A stretch of DNA of 38,852 nt from an uncultured Holosporaceae bacterium (lineage in GTDB: Bacteria > Pseudomonadota > Alphaproteobacteria > RUG11792), in NCBI GenBank assembly GCA_947285985.1, contig CAMYPB010000001.1, positions 1 through 38,852 of the forward strand. The letters run 5' to 3'. Position 1 is the stretch's first letter, and every line of letters starts with the position of its first letter. The notes beneath the pieces were generated by a model, which was given only the letters and a program-made list of their open reading frames with translations, had not been told where the DNA came from and made no database searches. Positions 30,512-38,845 of the stretch are shown here, in pieces. The translations under genes were made by a program, and so were the position numbers.

Positions 30512-31594
30512 TTATTTATTGAGATTGTCGGTTGATGTATTCGCGATTTTGATATTGATATTTTTTATATCCAATCCTTTCGATTTTTTTACTGTATTGT
30601 GTTTTTTAATATTTTTTTTTGTACTCTTTTTTGCAGGACGGATTTTTTTTGTAGATTTCAGATTACGATGTTTTTTTGAAATCTTTGAAGATTGTTTATT
30701 TTTTTTTATGTCATCATTATCATCGTCTTTATTATTGTCATTATTATCCAGAATGAAGGAGGACAACGATGAACTATCGTCGTGTTTATTATTTATTTTC
30801 TCATTTGAGGATGAATTTTCATTATTATTGTCGTCATCCCAGATTTCGAGGAATTGTTGTAATGTATTTTGATTCGAGAGATCCAATTTTCTAATCGCAT
30901 TCTCTCCAACCGCACGATATCGTTCCTCTCCATTTTTAACGGCTATTATAACGGGGAGTCCTTCTATTCCACAATTCGCAAGGATCATACGATCTGCAAT
31001 CAATGTGACGAAAGTTTGTTTGTGAGACAATTTTATTCCAAAAGACGCGATTTTGTTTTCTGCATTATTGAAGTCGTCGATATTTGGGTCTTTCCAATCT
31101 CGAAGCTTATCGATCGTTGGGACAGCAATAAATATTATATTGATTCCCGAGAGTCTCAACAATTCAATACTCTTTGAAAATGCCGTTAGAAACGTTTTGC
31201 AATGTGGACACCAATCCCCAAAGAATATAACGAGAGATTTTTTTAGATTATCAACACTTATGAATCTCTTGACCAATTTTTTCCCTTCCTGAAAGAAGAA
31301 GAAAGATTTATCATTGAAAAGTTTTGATCCTTGTCTTGTATAGTATTCTAAGAAAGGATTTTGGACTTTTGAATTTTGATTATTGTTATTATTTTGAGAA
31401 TTATTTTCAAAATTATTATAAGAATTGAAATTTTGATTGGATGGCATATTTCCGGCTTGAGCTTGGTATACGGGAGTTTTTGAACCATAACTCGAAACGT
31501 TGTTATTATGATTCACCATAGAAAAAACCGAAGAAGATATTGAAAAACTTCCAAGCATCAAAGAATAGAGGCCAAATTTCTTGAATTTAGACAT
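30512..31594 (-). CDS. Secreted thioredoxin-fold protein with Lys-rich tail
   Basis: A 360-residue protein. Residues 1-25 form a signal peptide. A low-complexity Asn/Gln/Ser linker (27-78) leads to a thioredoxin-fold domain (about 95-240) with the redox motif WCPHC (C129, C132), the strand SLVIFFGD before it and the cis-proline loop EGLPVII near 213. The tail (about 250-360) is first acidic and Asn-rich, then strongly basic with many Lys pairs (KKNKQSSKISKKH, KSTKKIRPAKK), unusual for this fold. It probably reduces or isomerises disulfides in the periplasm (TlpA/DsbE-like); the tail role is unknown. ATG 31594 has GGGGAG close ahead. It follows tRNA-Arg by 35 bases. Confidence 0.85.
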   Translation of the reverse strand: MSKFKKFGLYSLMLGSFSISSSVFSMVNHNNNVSSYGSKTPVYQAQAGNMPSNQNFNSYNNFENNSQNNNNNQNSKVQNPFLEYYTRQGSKLFNDKSFFFFQEGKKLVKRFISVDNLKKSLVIFFGDWCPHCKTFLTAFSKSIELLRLSGINIIFIAVPTIDKLRDWKDPNIDDFNNAENKIASFGIKLSHKQTFVTLIADRMILANCGIEGLPVIIAVKNGEERYRAVGENAIRKLDLSNQNTLQQFLEIWDDDNNNENSSSNEKINNKHDDSSSLSSFILDNNDNNKDDDNDDIKKNKQSSKISKKHRNLKSTKKIRPAKKSTKKNIKKHNTVKKSKGLDIKNINIKIANTSTDNLNK

Positions 31595-31629
31595 CAATAC
31601 TCCCCTAAAATTTGTTCGTAAGAAAAAAC

Positions 31630-31706
31630 TGGCGCGCCCAGGAAGACTCGAACTCCCAACCTTCAGATCCGTAGTCTGACGCTCTATCCAATTGAGCTAT
31701 GAGCGC
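31630..31706 (-). tRNA. tRNA-Arg (anticodon ACG)
   Basis: Read on the - strand: acceptor GCGCTCA pairs with TGGGCGC (one G-U), discriminator G, encoded CCA. Anticodon stem TCAGA/TCTGA with loop CTACGGA, anticodon ACG at 31670-31672 (inosine-modified by TadA in bacteria, reading CGU/CGC/CGA). T arm GGGAG-TTCGAGT-CTTCC. A TAGAAT lies just upstream at 31717-31722 (-) without a good -35. Confidence 0.97.
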
Positions 31707-31872
31707 GTTCCTTATGATTCTAATATATAAAAAAATCATATATTTTGCAACTACTAATTATCAAAAATATATGCATTCCTTTTAAAATCTATGTAGTTTA
31801 TAATTTTTTCAACACAAAATCTGAAATTATAGTATAATAAGAATATAGGCTTGTTTGTATATGGAGGATATA

Positions 31873-32139
31873 ATGTCATCCCAAAATAATAATAAAAATT
31901 CTATTCAAAAATCATTGTTGTTGGCTCTAGAATTACAGTATAACGGAGTTAAATCATGTGTTCAAAAGTTGATTGGTGAATCTGAAATGGACGAAAATTT
32001 GAAGATTTTCTTGGATTCTCAAAGAGATATTATTGATGCCCTCAAAAATACAGTATGCTGCGTGGAAAATCAAGAGTGTCCGTGCGATGAATCTCAAAAA
32101 TGTGAGGGTGAGGAATGCGCATCTGAAACATCAGAGTAA
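31873..32139 (+). CDS. Small acidic Cys-rich protein of unknown function
   Basis: An 88-residue protein that I cannot assign. It has no signal peptide or membrane helix. The first two thirds are predicted helical (SLLLALELQYNGVKSCVQKL...); the last third is acidic with seven Cys clustered as CC, CPC, and two single Cys within CVENQECPCDESQKCEGEEC, resembling a metal-binding tail. ATG 31873 is chosen since GGAGG (31863-31867) is five bases ahead; an in-frame ATG at 31861 overlaps that site. It lies 43 bases before gltX, probably in the same operon. A TATAAT at 31833-31838 may be its -10 box. Confidence 0.7.
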   Translation: MSSQNNNKNSIQKSLLLALELQYNGVKSCVQKLIGESEMDENLKIFLDSQRDIIDALKNTVCCVENQECPCDESQKCEGEECASETSE

Positions 32140-32182
32140 TTTATTTGTTTTTTAATAAATATTTCTTGAAGGTTTGATTTAT

Positions 32183-33595
32183 ATGGCGGATACTATCTCT
32201 ATAATGCAGTTTTTAAAAGAACAGTTATACAATATGTCATGTGTTGTGAGGTTTGCTCCGAGTCCAACTGGGTTTATGCACGTTGGAAATGCGAGGATCG
32301 CTATTATAAATTATTTATTTGCGAGGAAGAATGAGGGTCAATTTATCTTTAGGATAGACGATACGGATGTTCTTCGCTCAAAGAAAGAATATGAAGATGC
32401 CATAAAAAATGATATGAATTGGCTCGGTATAACGAAAATTGATAGGTTTTTCAGACAGTCTGAGCGTATGGCACGATACGAAGAAATCAAAAATATATTG
32501 ATTTCAAAGGGCTTGCTATATAAATGTTATGAATCGCCCGAGGAATTGGAATTCAAGAGGAAGATGGCATTGTCCAAAGGAAAGGCCCCGGTTTACGATC
32601 GTGAATCATTGAAACTATCCTCTGATGACATGAAAAAACTCGAGGATTCTGGAATAAAACCATACTGGAGGTTTAAACTCCCAGATGAGACGATCGTTTG
32701 GAACGATATGATTATGGGGGAGATATCGTATGATTTGAAGAATGTGAGTGACCCTGTCGTCGTCAAGGCGGACGGGACGTATCTCTATACATTCTCGTCT
32801 GTCATCGATGATTTTGACTCTGGAATAACCCATATAATAAGGGGACAGGACCACACGACGAATACGGCCGTTCAGATCGCGATTTTCAATGCTATATCAA
32901 ATCATCAATTTAATGTTAATTTTGCGCATCTTTCCCTGCTCGTCAATAAGGATGGATCACAGTTTTCGAAGAGACTTGGAAGTTTGAATCTTGGGGATCT
33001 ACGAGAAAAGGGAATCGAAGGTATGGCGATCAATAGTCTCCTTGCGACCCTCGGATCGTCCCTCGATACGATACCCCTCACAAATATTGAGGATCTCATC
33101 GATTATTTTGATATTTCGAAATTTAGTACAAATTCACCTAAATTTGATATAGATGAGTTATATACAATAAGTCGAAAAATTGTGCATAAATATTCGTATG
33201 ATCAAGTAAAATCGAGGATCAGAAACGGGGATGTATTGCGAAGGGACGTCTTCGATCTCGTCCACGAAAATGTCGAGAAAATTGACGATTTTTATGATTG
33301 GATCAATGTTTTGTCTGATGAATGGGATGGGGCGTTGTCTATGAGTGAAGATGATAAAATTTTCATAAAAAACGTTATTAATTTTGTGGAATGTGAAGAT
33401 ATCTTGTTTGATAAGGAGGGATTGTCTAAATTTTTAGAAATATTAAAGACAAAATTTAATAAAAATGGAAAGAGTTTATATATGCCCATCAGAAATGCGA
33501 TTTCCGGGATGGAACACGGTCCGAATATAATCGATATGATCATTGTTTTGGGGAGGGATGAATTTATTAGGCGTTTGAAAAATAGTATACGATGA
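32183..33595 (+). CDS. gltX: Glutamyl-tRNA synthetase
   Basis: GluRS (class Ib, 470 aa) charges tRNA-Glu and, where it is non-discriminating, tRNA-Gln for GatCAB. RFAPSPTGFMHVGNARIAI carries the HIGH-type motif HVGN (33-36); RIDDTD and RGQDHTTNTAVQI are conserved. The KLSKR-type loop reads QFSKR (260-264): its first Lys is Gln, while the SKR part is kept. The start ATG 32183 has AAGG ten bases ahead and adds about 17 residues before the usual start; ATG 32234 fits the family better but lacks a ribosome site. It overlaps priA by ATGA. Many alphaproteobacteria have two gltX genes; which one this is cannot be told. Confidence 0.95.
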   Translation: MADTISIMQFLKEQLYNMSCVVRFAPSPTGFMHVGNARIAIINYLFARKNEGQFIFRIDDTDVLRSKKEYEDAIKNDMNWLGITKIDRFFRQSERMARYEEIKNILISKGLLYKCYESPEELEFKRKMALSKGKAPVYDRESLKLSSDDMKKLEDSGIKPYWRFKLPDETIVWNDMIMGEISYDLKNVSDPVVVKADGTYLYTFSSVIDDFDSGITHIIRGQDHTTNTAVQIAIFNAISNHQFNVNFAHLSLLVNKDGSQFSKRLGSLNLGDLREKGIEGMAINSLLATLGSSLDTIPLTNIEDLIDYFDISKFSTNSPKFDIDELYTISRKIVHKYSYDQVKSRIRNGDVLRRDVFDLVHENVEKIDDFYDWINVLSDEWDGALSMSEDDKIFIKNVINFVECEDILFDKEGLSKFLEILKTKFNKNGKSLYMPIRNAISGMEHGPNIIDMIIVLGRDEFIRRLKNSIR

Positions 33596-35588
33596 AGTCG
33601 TCATATTATTATAATATATGTATTCCAAAGGATCTCGATGTTCTCTTCACGTATTCTTTGGGGATTGATGGGGGAGATATCGAGATAGGGCAGCTTGTCA
33701 TCGTGAATTTTCGCAATCGTGATATGGTGGGGGTCGTCTTCGAGAGGCTTGATGATCCCCCTTCCGATATATCGAAGATAAAGATGATATCCTCGATTCT
33801 TCCGTATGCTATTTCTCGTCGGTATGTCGATTTTATAAAATTTGTCGCAAATTATAATATAAATACCGTCGGGAGTATATTGAGTCTCGTCATTCCATTT
33901 TCCATCGACAATATTCTTAGTCCGGAGAAAAAGATAAAATCCATTGTATCGGATGAAAATGAGGATATCGAGTTGTCGGATGAACAAAAAGAATGTGTGA
34001 AGAAAATTAGTAAAAATATCGATAAATTTTCTCCAATTCTTTTGAAAGGAATAACAGGATCTGGAAAAACGGAAGTTTATATTGATTTTATAAAAAAATG
34101 TTTAAAATTTTATGAAAATGATGGACAGTTCTTAATACTCGTTCCTGAAGTTTCCCTCTCTCACGAACTCGCGAAAAAAGTTGCCTCCAGATTACACAAT
34201 TTCAAAGATCTTCAGATTTTTATATGGCATCATTCGATAACATCCTCAAAAAAGAGGGATATTTGGAAGAAGGTTTTAAATGGAGAGAGGATAATCGTCA
34301 TAGGGGCGAGATCCGCTTTGTTCCTTCCATTTCAAAGGATGAGATGTATTATCGTCGATGAGGAGCATGATATATCGTTCAAGCAGAGTGAATCGTCGAT
34401 TATATACAATGCAAGGGATATGGCTGTGTATCTCGCAAGACTCCTCGATATTCCGATTATTTTATCGTCTGCAACCCCTTCGATTGAGAGTTATGTCAAC
34501 TGTCAAAATGAAAAATACGAATATATCGAATTAAACCATAAATTTTTCAGTAATAACAATGACAATTCAAATATTGAAATAATAATCGACGATCAACGAA
34601 AGAAAAACAATAATCAATTGCTCAGTGATATATCGATGAATATTATCGAGGATTCTTTGAAGAATAATAGACAGTCTATGATATTCGTCAATAGGAGGGG
34701 GCATACTCCTAAAATTTTATGTTCTTCATGTGGATCGAAAATAATGTGTCCCGCTTGTGAGACATGGCTTTGTTATCACAAGGATGAAAATAAACTCGTC
34801 TGTCATCATTGTGGATTCAAGAGGGATGTGATTGAGAGATGTCCAGAATGCGGGAGTGAGTCGATCATAGGGATAGGAATGGGTATTGAGAAGGCCTATG
34901 AAGAAATATCAAAAATTTTTCATAATTCCAACATACTTGCACTCTCAAGTGACAATATGAATTCTCCAAAGAGGATATCCGATAATATAAAACTCATAAA
35001 AGAGTTGATATTATTATAGGAACGTAAATCCTCGCAAAAGGACACAATTTTCCGTATTTAGATTCTGTTATTATCACATCTGCGGATTCAATGATGTATG
35101 GTGATGATTTTAGATTATCTGAGAGGATGTTTCAAACGTTATACCAGCTTTCAGGACGTGTTGGGAGATCTTTCGATATAAAAAATCCCAGAGTTGTTAT
35201 ACAAACATTCTCCCCAGATGATAGACTCCTCAATACTCTTAAAAATTTCGATATCGAACAATTTTATAGTCAGGAAATAAATGATAGGAAATGTATGGGA
35301 ATTCCACCCTTTGGAAAATTCGTTGCCTTCATAATAATGTCTTCCTCGAGGGACCATGCGTTTTCATATGCCATGCAAATCGTTCAATTTGCAAGGAAAT
35401 ACAAGGATATCAAGGTTTTGGGTCCTATCGTTCCAAATCTCTTTAAATTACGTCTTAAATATAGAATACGTCTATTATTTTCATCACAAAAAAATATACA
35501 AAATTATATAAGAGAAATAATGTTTTTCAATAAATGTCCAAGGGATATAAAAATAATCATTGATGTTGATCCATATGATTTTTCATAA
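33592..35588 (+). pseudogene. priA: Disrupted primosomal helicase PriA
   Basis: PriA restarts replication at stalled forks. The 5' part (33592-35019, 475 codons) has the N-terminal DNA-binding domain, Walker A GITGSGKT (153-160), DEEHD (256-260), SSATPSIES and the zinc cluster (CSSCG, CPAC, CHHCG, CPECG). The frame is then lost near 34995-35007 and stops at TAG 35017-35019. The remainder resumes in another frame: VDIIIGT, then TAA (35025-35027) where the family has Gln (GTQ-x-L-AKGHNFP), then LAKGHNFP through LSERMFQTLYQLSGRVGRS to 35588. So there is a 1-base deletion (or equivalent) plus a nonsense change C to T. The helicase C-terminal lobe cannot be made from one frame. Start overlaps gltX by 4 bases. 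Confidence 0.9.
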
Positions 35589-35600
35589 AATTTTATGGGC
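35585..35600 (+). repeat. 16-bp element, copy 3 (upstream of glyQ)
   Basis: ATAAAATTTTATGGGC preceded by C. It ends 11 bases before the glyQ -35 box and contains the TAA that closes the priA frame, at the same position in the element as in copy 2. Confidence 0.75.
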
Positions 35601-35611
35601 TAAAAAATTAT

Positions 35612-35641
35612 TTGTTTGTGATATGAAAGACGTTGTATAAT
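35612..35641 (+). promoter_or_regulatory. Promoter of glyQ-glyS
   Basis: TTGTTT (35612-35617), 18-nt spacer, TATAAT (35636-35641). It implies a leader of about 160 bases. Confidence 0.5.
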
Positions 35642-35728
35642 GTATTTATATTTGGTCTCTCAAATAACTTTCATAATAACGTTTTATTAAGTCTCATATC
35701 TTTGTTTTTATGAGGTGAAATAATATCT

Positions 35729-35827
35729 ATGCAGTTTATATGGAAAGATATAGAATGTATGGAGTGTGTTGATATAGAGTTATTTGATATTTTTATAAGA
35801 GAAAGATTATGGAAAAAGCAAAGGTAA
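35729..35827 (+). CDS. Possible 32-codon leader frame overlapping glyQ
   Basis: ATG to TAA, 32 codons, with GAGGTGA about eleven bases ahead. It overlaps the first 19 bases of glyQ in another frame. The peptide starts MQFIWKDIECMEC and ends in a basic RERLWKKQR; it holds no Gly codon, so it is not a Gly attenuator. Either a coupling frame for glyQ, whose own ribosome site is weak, or chance. Confidence 0.25.
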   Translation: MQFIWKDIECMECVDIELFDIFIRERLWKKQR

Positions 35828-36681
35828 AGTCTTTTCAGGATATTATATTTGATTTACAAAAATTTTGGGCAGATAAAGGATGTGTTATTATGCAGCCTTA
35901 TGACACGGAGGTTGGAGCTGGAACGTCTCACCATGCAACGACTTTAAAGGCCCTTGGAGATGATTATTGGGATGTTGCGTTTGTTCAGCCGTGTCGTCGT
36001 CCAAAAGACGGGAGATACGCGGAAAATCCCAATAGAACACAATATTATTATCAGTATCAAGTTATATTGAAACCTGCTCCCTTAAATCCTCAAGATTTAT
36101 ACCTTCAAAGTTTGGAGGCTATAGGTTTTGATCTATCGAAACATGATATACGATTCGTTGAGGACGATTGGGAAAATCCATCTCTTGGAGCTGCGGGAGT
36201 TGGATGGGAGGTTTGGTGTGACGGAATGGAAATAACTCAATACACGTATTTTCAGCAGGTTGGAGGAATTCAGTGTAGTGTTCCTCCTGTTGAAATAACA
36301 TACGGATTGGAACGTATTGCAACCTTCATGCAGAATGTTGAGAGTCACTTTGATATAAATTGGAATGGAAGAGAGGACGATAAAAAATTGACGTATGGAG
36401 ATGTTCTAAAGAGATTTGAACGTGAATTTTCGTTCTACAATTTTGATTATGCATCCGTTGATATTTTATTACGTCATTTTGATGATTATGAAAAAGAATG
36501 TTTAAAATTGTTATCACACAATCTCATTATGCCAGCATACGAACAGTGTGTTAAGGCGAATCATTGTTTCAATCTCCTTGACGCGAGGGGAGTTATCAGT
36601 GTGACGGAGAGAGCAGGGTATATTTCGAGGGTCCGGTCTCTTGCGAAGAGTTGTTGTCAGGCATGGTGTGAATCACTCTAA
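35809..36681 (+). CDS. glyQ: Glycyl-tRNA synthetase alpha subunit
   Basis: GlyQ is the catalytic class II subunit of the bacterial alpha2beta2 GlyRS. The 290-residue protein is colinear with the family: FQDIIFDLQKFWADKGCVIMQPYDTEVGAGT (9-39), VAFVQPCRRPKDGRYAENPNR (motif 2 region), DDWENPSLGAAGVGWEVW and GMEITQYTYFQQVGG, then EITYGLERIATFMQ (motif 3). The usual GTFHPAT reads GTSHHAT here. The ribosome site (AAGAGA) is weak; an overlapping 32-codon frame may help initiation. It is 26 bases ahead of glyS. Confidence 0.97.
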   Translation: MEKAKVKSFQDIIFDLQKFWADKGCVIMQPYDTEVGAGTSHHATTLKALGDDYWDVAFVQPCRRPKDGRYAENPNRTQYYYQYQVILKPAPLNPQDLYLQSLEAIGFDLSKHDIRFVEDDWENPSLGAAGVGWEVWCDGMEITQYTYFQQVGGIQCSVPPVEITYGLERIATFMQNVESHFDINWNGREDDKKLTYGDVLKRFEREFSFYNFDYASVDILLRHFDDYEKECLKLLSHNLIMPAYEQCVKANHCFNLLDARGVISVTERAGYISRVRSLAKSCCQAWCESL

Positions 36682-36707
36682 TTTTTTATGATATGGGGTA
36701 AATTTTT

Positions 36708-38735
36708 ATGAAAAACGAATTATTGTTAGAAATATTTAGTGAGGAGATTCCCGCGAGATTACAAAAATCTGCCATTCAAAATTCCTCAACTTTATTTGAG
36801 AAACTCCTAAAAGAATATGGAGCAGAATTCAATGGTGTTTCATCGTATGTTTCTCCTAGGAGAATTGCGATACGTGTTGATGATCTTGAAGCTAAAACAA
36901 AGGATTTGTTTGAGGAGAAAAGAGGTCCAAAGATAGGAGCTCCTCAAAACGCGATAGAAGGATTTTTGAGATCAAACAATAAAAATAGAGAGGATCTTAT
37001 CGAGAAGAACGGATATTATTTTTTGAATATATCAACGTTGGGGATGGACATAAGGAAGGTTATTCCTCAAATTGTCGAGGATTTTATCAATAATTTCCCA
37101 TGGCCAAAGACTATGCATTGGTATATGGAAGATAAAAAGATGCTCAGTGCATTCTGGATACGTCCTATACGTTCGATATTGTGCATATACGATGGATCCC
37201 CTATAAAAGATGAAATAAAATCCGTTGGGATTGAGATGTCTGATATAACGTATGGACACAGGTTTTTGTCGTCTGGTCCGATACGTGTTTTCGATTTTGA
37301 AGATTATTCTTCGAAACTTGAGAAGAATTATGTCATGATAGACTACTTTAAGAAGATGTCTTATATCGATAGAGAATTGTCGACGAAGGCCGCATCAACG
37401 GGATTGTGTGTCAATCTTGATGAGGGACTCATGGAAGAGGTCACGGGTCTTGTTGAATATCCCTTTGTTCATATCGGGACAATTGATGAAAAATTTATGC
37501 ATCTTCCAAGTGCTGTTTTGTCGACCTCTATGAGAGTACACCAAAAATATTTCACATTGATGTATCCAGATAGTATTATAGCGCCTTTTTATGGGACTGT
37601 GACGAATGTTCCAGGGACTGATATTATGTATGAGGGACTAGATAGAGTTTTGAGGGCACGTTTGAGTGATGCGTCTTTTTTCTTCAAGGAGGACACAGAA
37701 GTTTCTCTCGATGCATTTGCTCAAAGATTGTCGAATGTTGTTTTCCACGAAAAATTGGGGACAGTCGCTCAAAAAGTTGATAGACTTTTGTCACTTGCTG
37801 AAACGAAGGAAGAAAATAGGGCGATATCTTTGTGTAAGGCTGATCTCGTCACTCAGATGGTCGGAGAATTTCCAGAACTTCAAGGGATAATGGGTGAGAT
37901 ATACGCAATTGAACAGGAAGAAGATGAAAATGTTGCACGTGCCATAAGAGAGCATTATAAACCGAATGGTGCGAGCGATAGTCTTCCATCAGAATTCATT
38001 GGATCGAGGCTTTCATTTTTCGATAAATTAGATACACTCGTTGGATTTTTGGGGGTTGGAATTTATCCAACAGGATCGAAGGACCCATTTGCTTTGAGAC
38101 GTTGTGCACTCTCTATTGTGCGGCTACTTTGTGATAGTGAATTTGATATCTTACAGTCAGAAAAGTTGTCGAGTTATATAAATATTCTCATATCATCATA
38201 CTCAGAGCAGGGGATTGCACTTGATTCTGAGACGATGAACAATGTCTTAGAATTTATTGTCGATCGTCTGAAGATTTATATAGAAAATAAAGAGAATATA
38301 GAATATAAATTTATAGATCGCGTTATTTCATCGTATGGAAATTTTGATTTTGACTTCAAAGATGCAATTAAGAAGTCTAGAATATTGGAGGAATTTTCGA
38401 AGACTGATGAATTCATCACTGTGCAAAATGCGTTTAGGAGAGTGAGCGGAGTTATAACATCAAGTTCGATCGAGAGAAATTCTCTGTATAATTTTGATGA
38501 TCTCGTGTTTGAAAATCAGGATATGAAGAGGGCATATAATGTATTATGTGGGATCAAAGCCATAGAAGATGACGATGGAAAATTGTTAAATATCGCGGTT
38601 GATATTTCAAAAAATATCCTTGAGGCTTGTGAGAATATCATGATCCTTGATGATGATAATAATAAAAAATTATCGAATATAACATTGTTCTACTCTTTTA
38701 AGGATTTGATATATCAAATATTTGGAGAGATATAA
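36708..38735 (+). CDS. glyS: Glycyl-tRNA synthetase beta subunit
   Basis: GlyS binds tRNA-Gly for the alpha subunit. The 675-residue protein starts with the typical MKNELLLEIFSEEIPAR and YVSPRRIAIRV, has the GPKIGAP motif (about 86-92), ATGLCVNLDEGLMEEVTGLVEYP, the RVHQKYFTL block, the HD-like segment LCKADLVTQMVGEFPELQGIMG and the PTGSKDPFALRR motif, followed by a DALR-like anticodon-binding end. Length is close to the family norm (about 690). ATG follows GGGG by eleven bases. It is the second gene of glyQ-glyS. Confidence 0.97.
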   Translation: MKNELLLEIFSEEIPARLQKSAIQNSSTLFEKLLKEYGAEFNGVSSYVSPRRIAIRVDDLEAKTKDLFEEKRGPKIGAPQNAIEGFLRSNNKNREDLIEKNGYYFLNISTLGMDIRKVIPQIVEDFINNFPWPKTMHWYMEDKKMLSAFWIRPIRSILCIYDGSPIKDEIKSVGIEMSDITYGHRFLSSGPIRVFDFEDYSSKLEKNYVMIDYFKKMSYIDRELSTKAASTGLCVNLDEGLMEEVTGLVEYPFVHIGTIDEKFMHLPSAVLSTSMRVHQKYFTLMYPDSIIAPFYGTVTNVPGTDIMYEGLDRVLRARLSDASFFFKEDTEVSLDAFAQRLSNVVFHEKLGTVAQKVDRLLSLAETKEENRAISLCKADLVTQMVGEFPELQGIMGEIYAIEQEEDENVARAIREHYKPNGASDSLPSEFIGSRLSFFDKLDTLVGFLGVGIYPTGSKDPFALRRCALSIVRLLCDSEFDILQSEKLSSYINILISSYSEQGIALDSETMNNVLEFIVDRLKIYIENKENIEYKFIDRVISSYGNFDFDFKDAIKKSRILEEFSKTDEFITVQNAFRRVSGVITSSSIERNSLYNFDDLVFENQDMKRAYNVLCGIKAIEDDDGKLLNIAVDISKNILEACENIMILDDDNNKKLSNITLFYSFKDLIYQIFGEI

Positions 38736-38838
38736 TATTGTTATGGGGAGATTATGATGATTATTTATATACATTATAATCTTCTTGCAAAAATTTTTGT
38801 ATGAGTGCAGAATCTTATATATAGGATATATTTTTTAT

Positions 38839-38845
38839 AGGAGGT
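38839..38845 (+). promoter_or_regulatory. Ribosome binding site of a gene starting beyond the window
   Basis: AGGAGGT, the fullest Shine-Dalgarno in the window, lies 7 bases before the right edge, so a start codon is expected within the next few bases. Between glyS and here only a 16-codon frame (38754-38804) exists, which I do not call a gene. Confidence 0.6.

Noticed and set aside
35025..35027. Stop-codon reassignment (TAA as Gln) to rescue priA
   Set aside because: Many intact genes here end in TAA, and priA also needs a frame change, so a pseudogene is simpler.
38754..38804. 16-codon frame (MMIIYIHYNLLAKIFV) between glyS and the right edge
   Set aside because: It has GGGGAG close by, but length and AT-rich composition make chance as likely as a real leader peptide.
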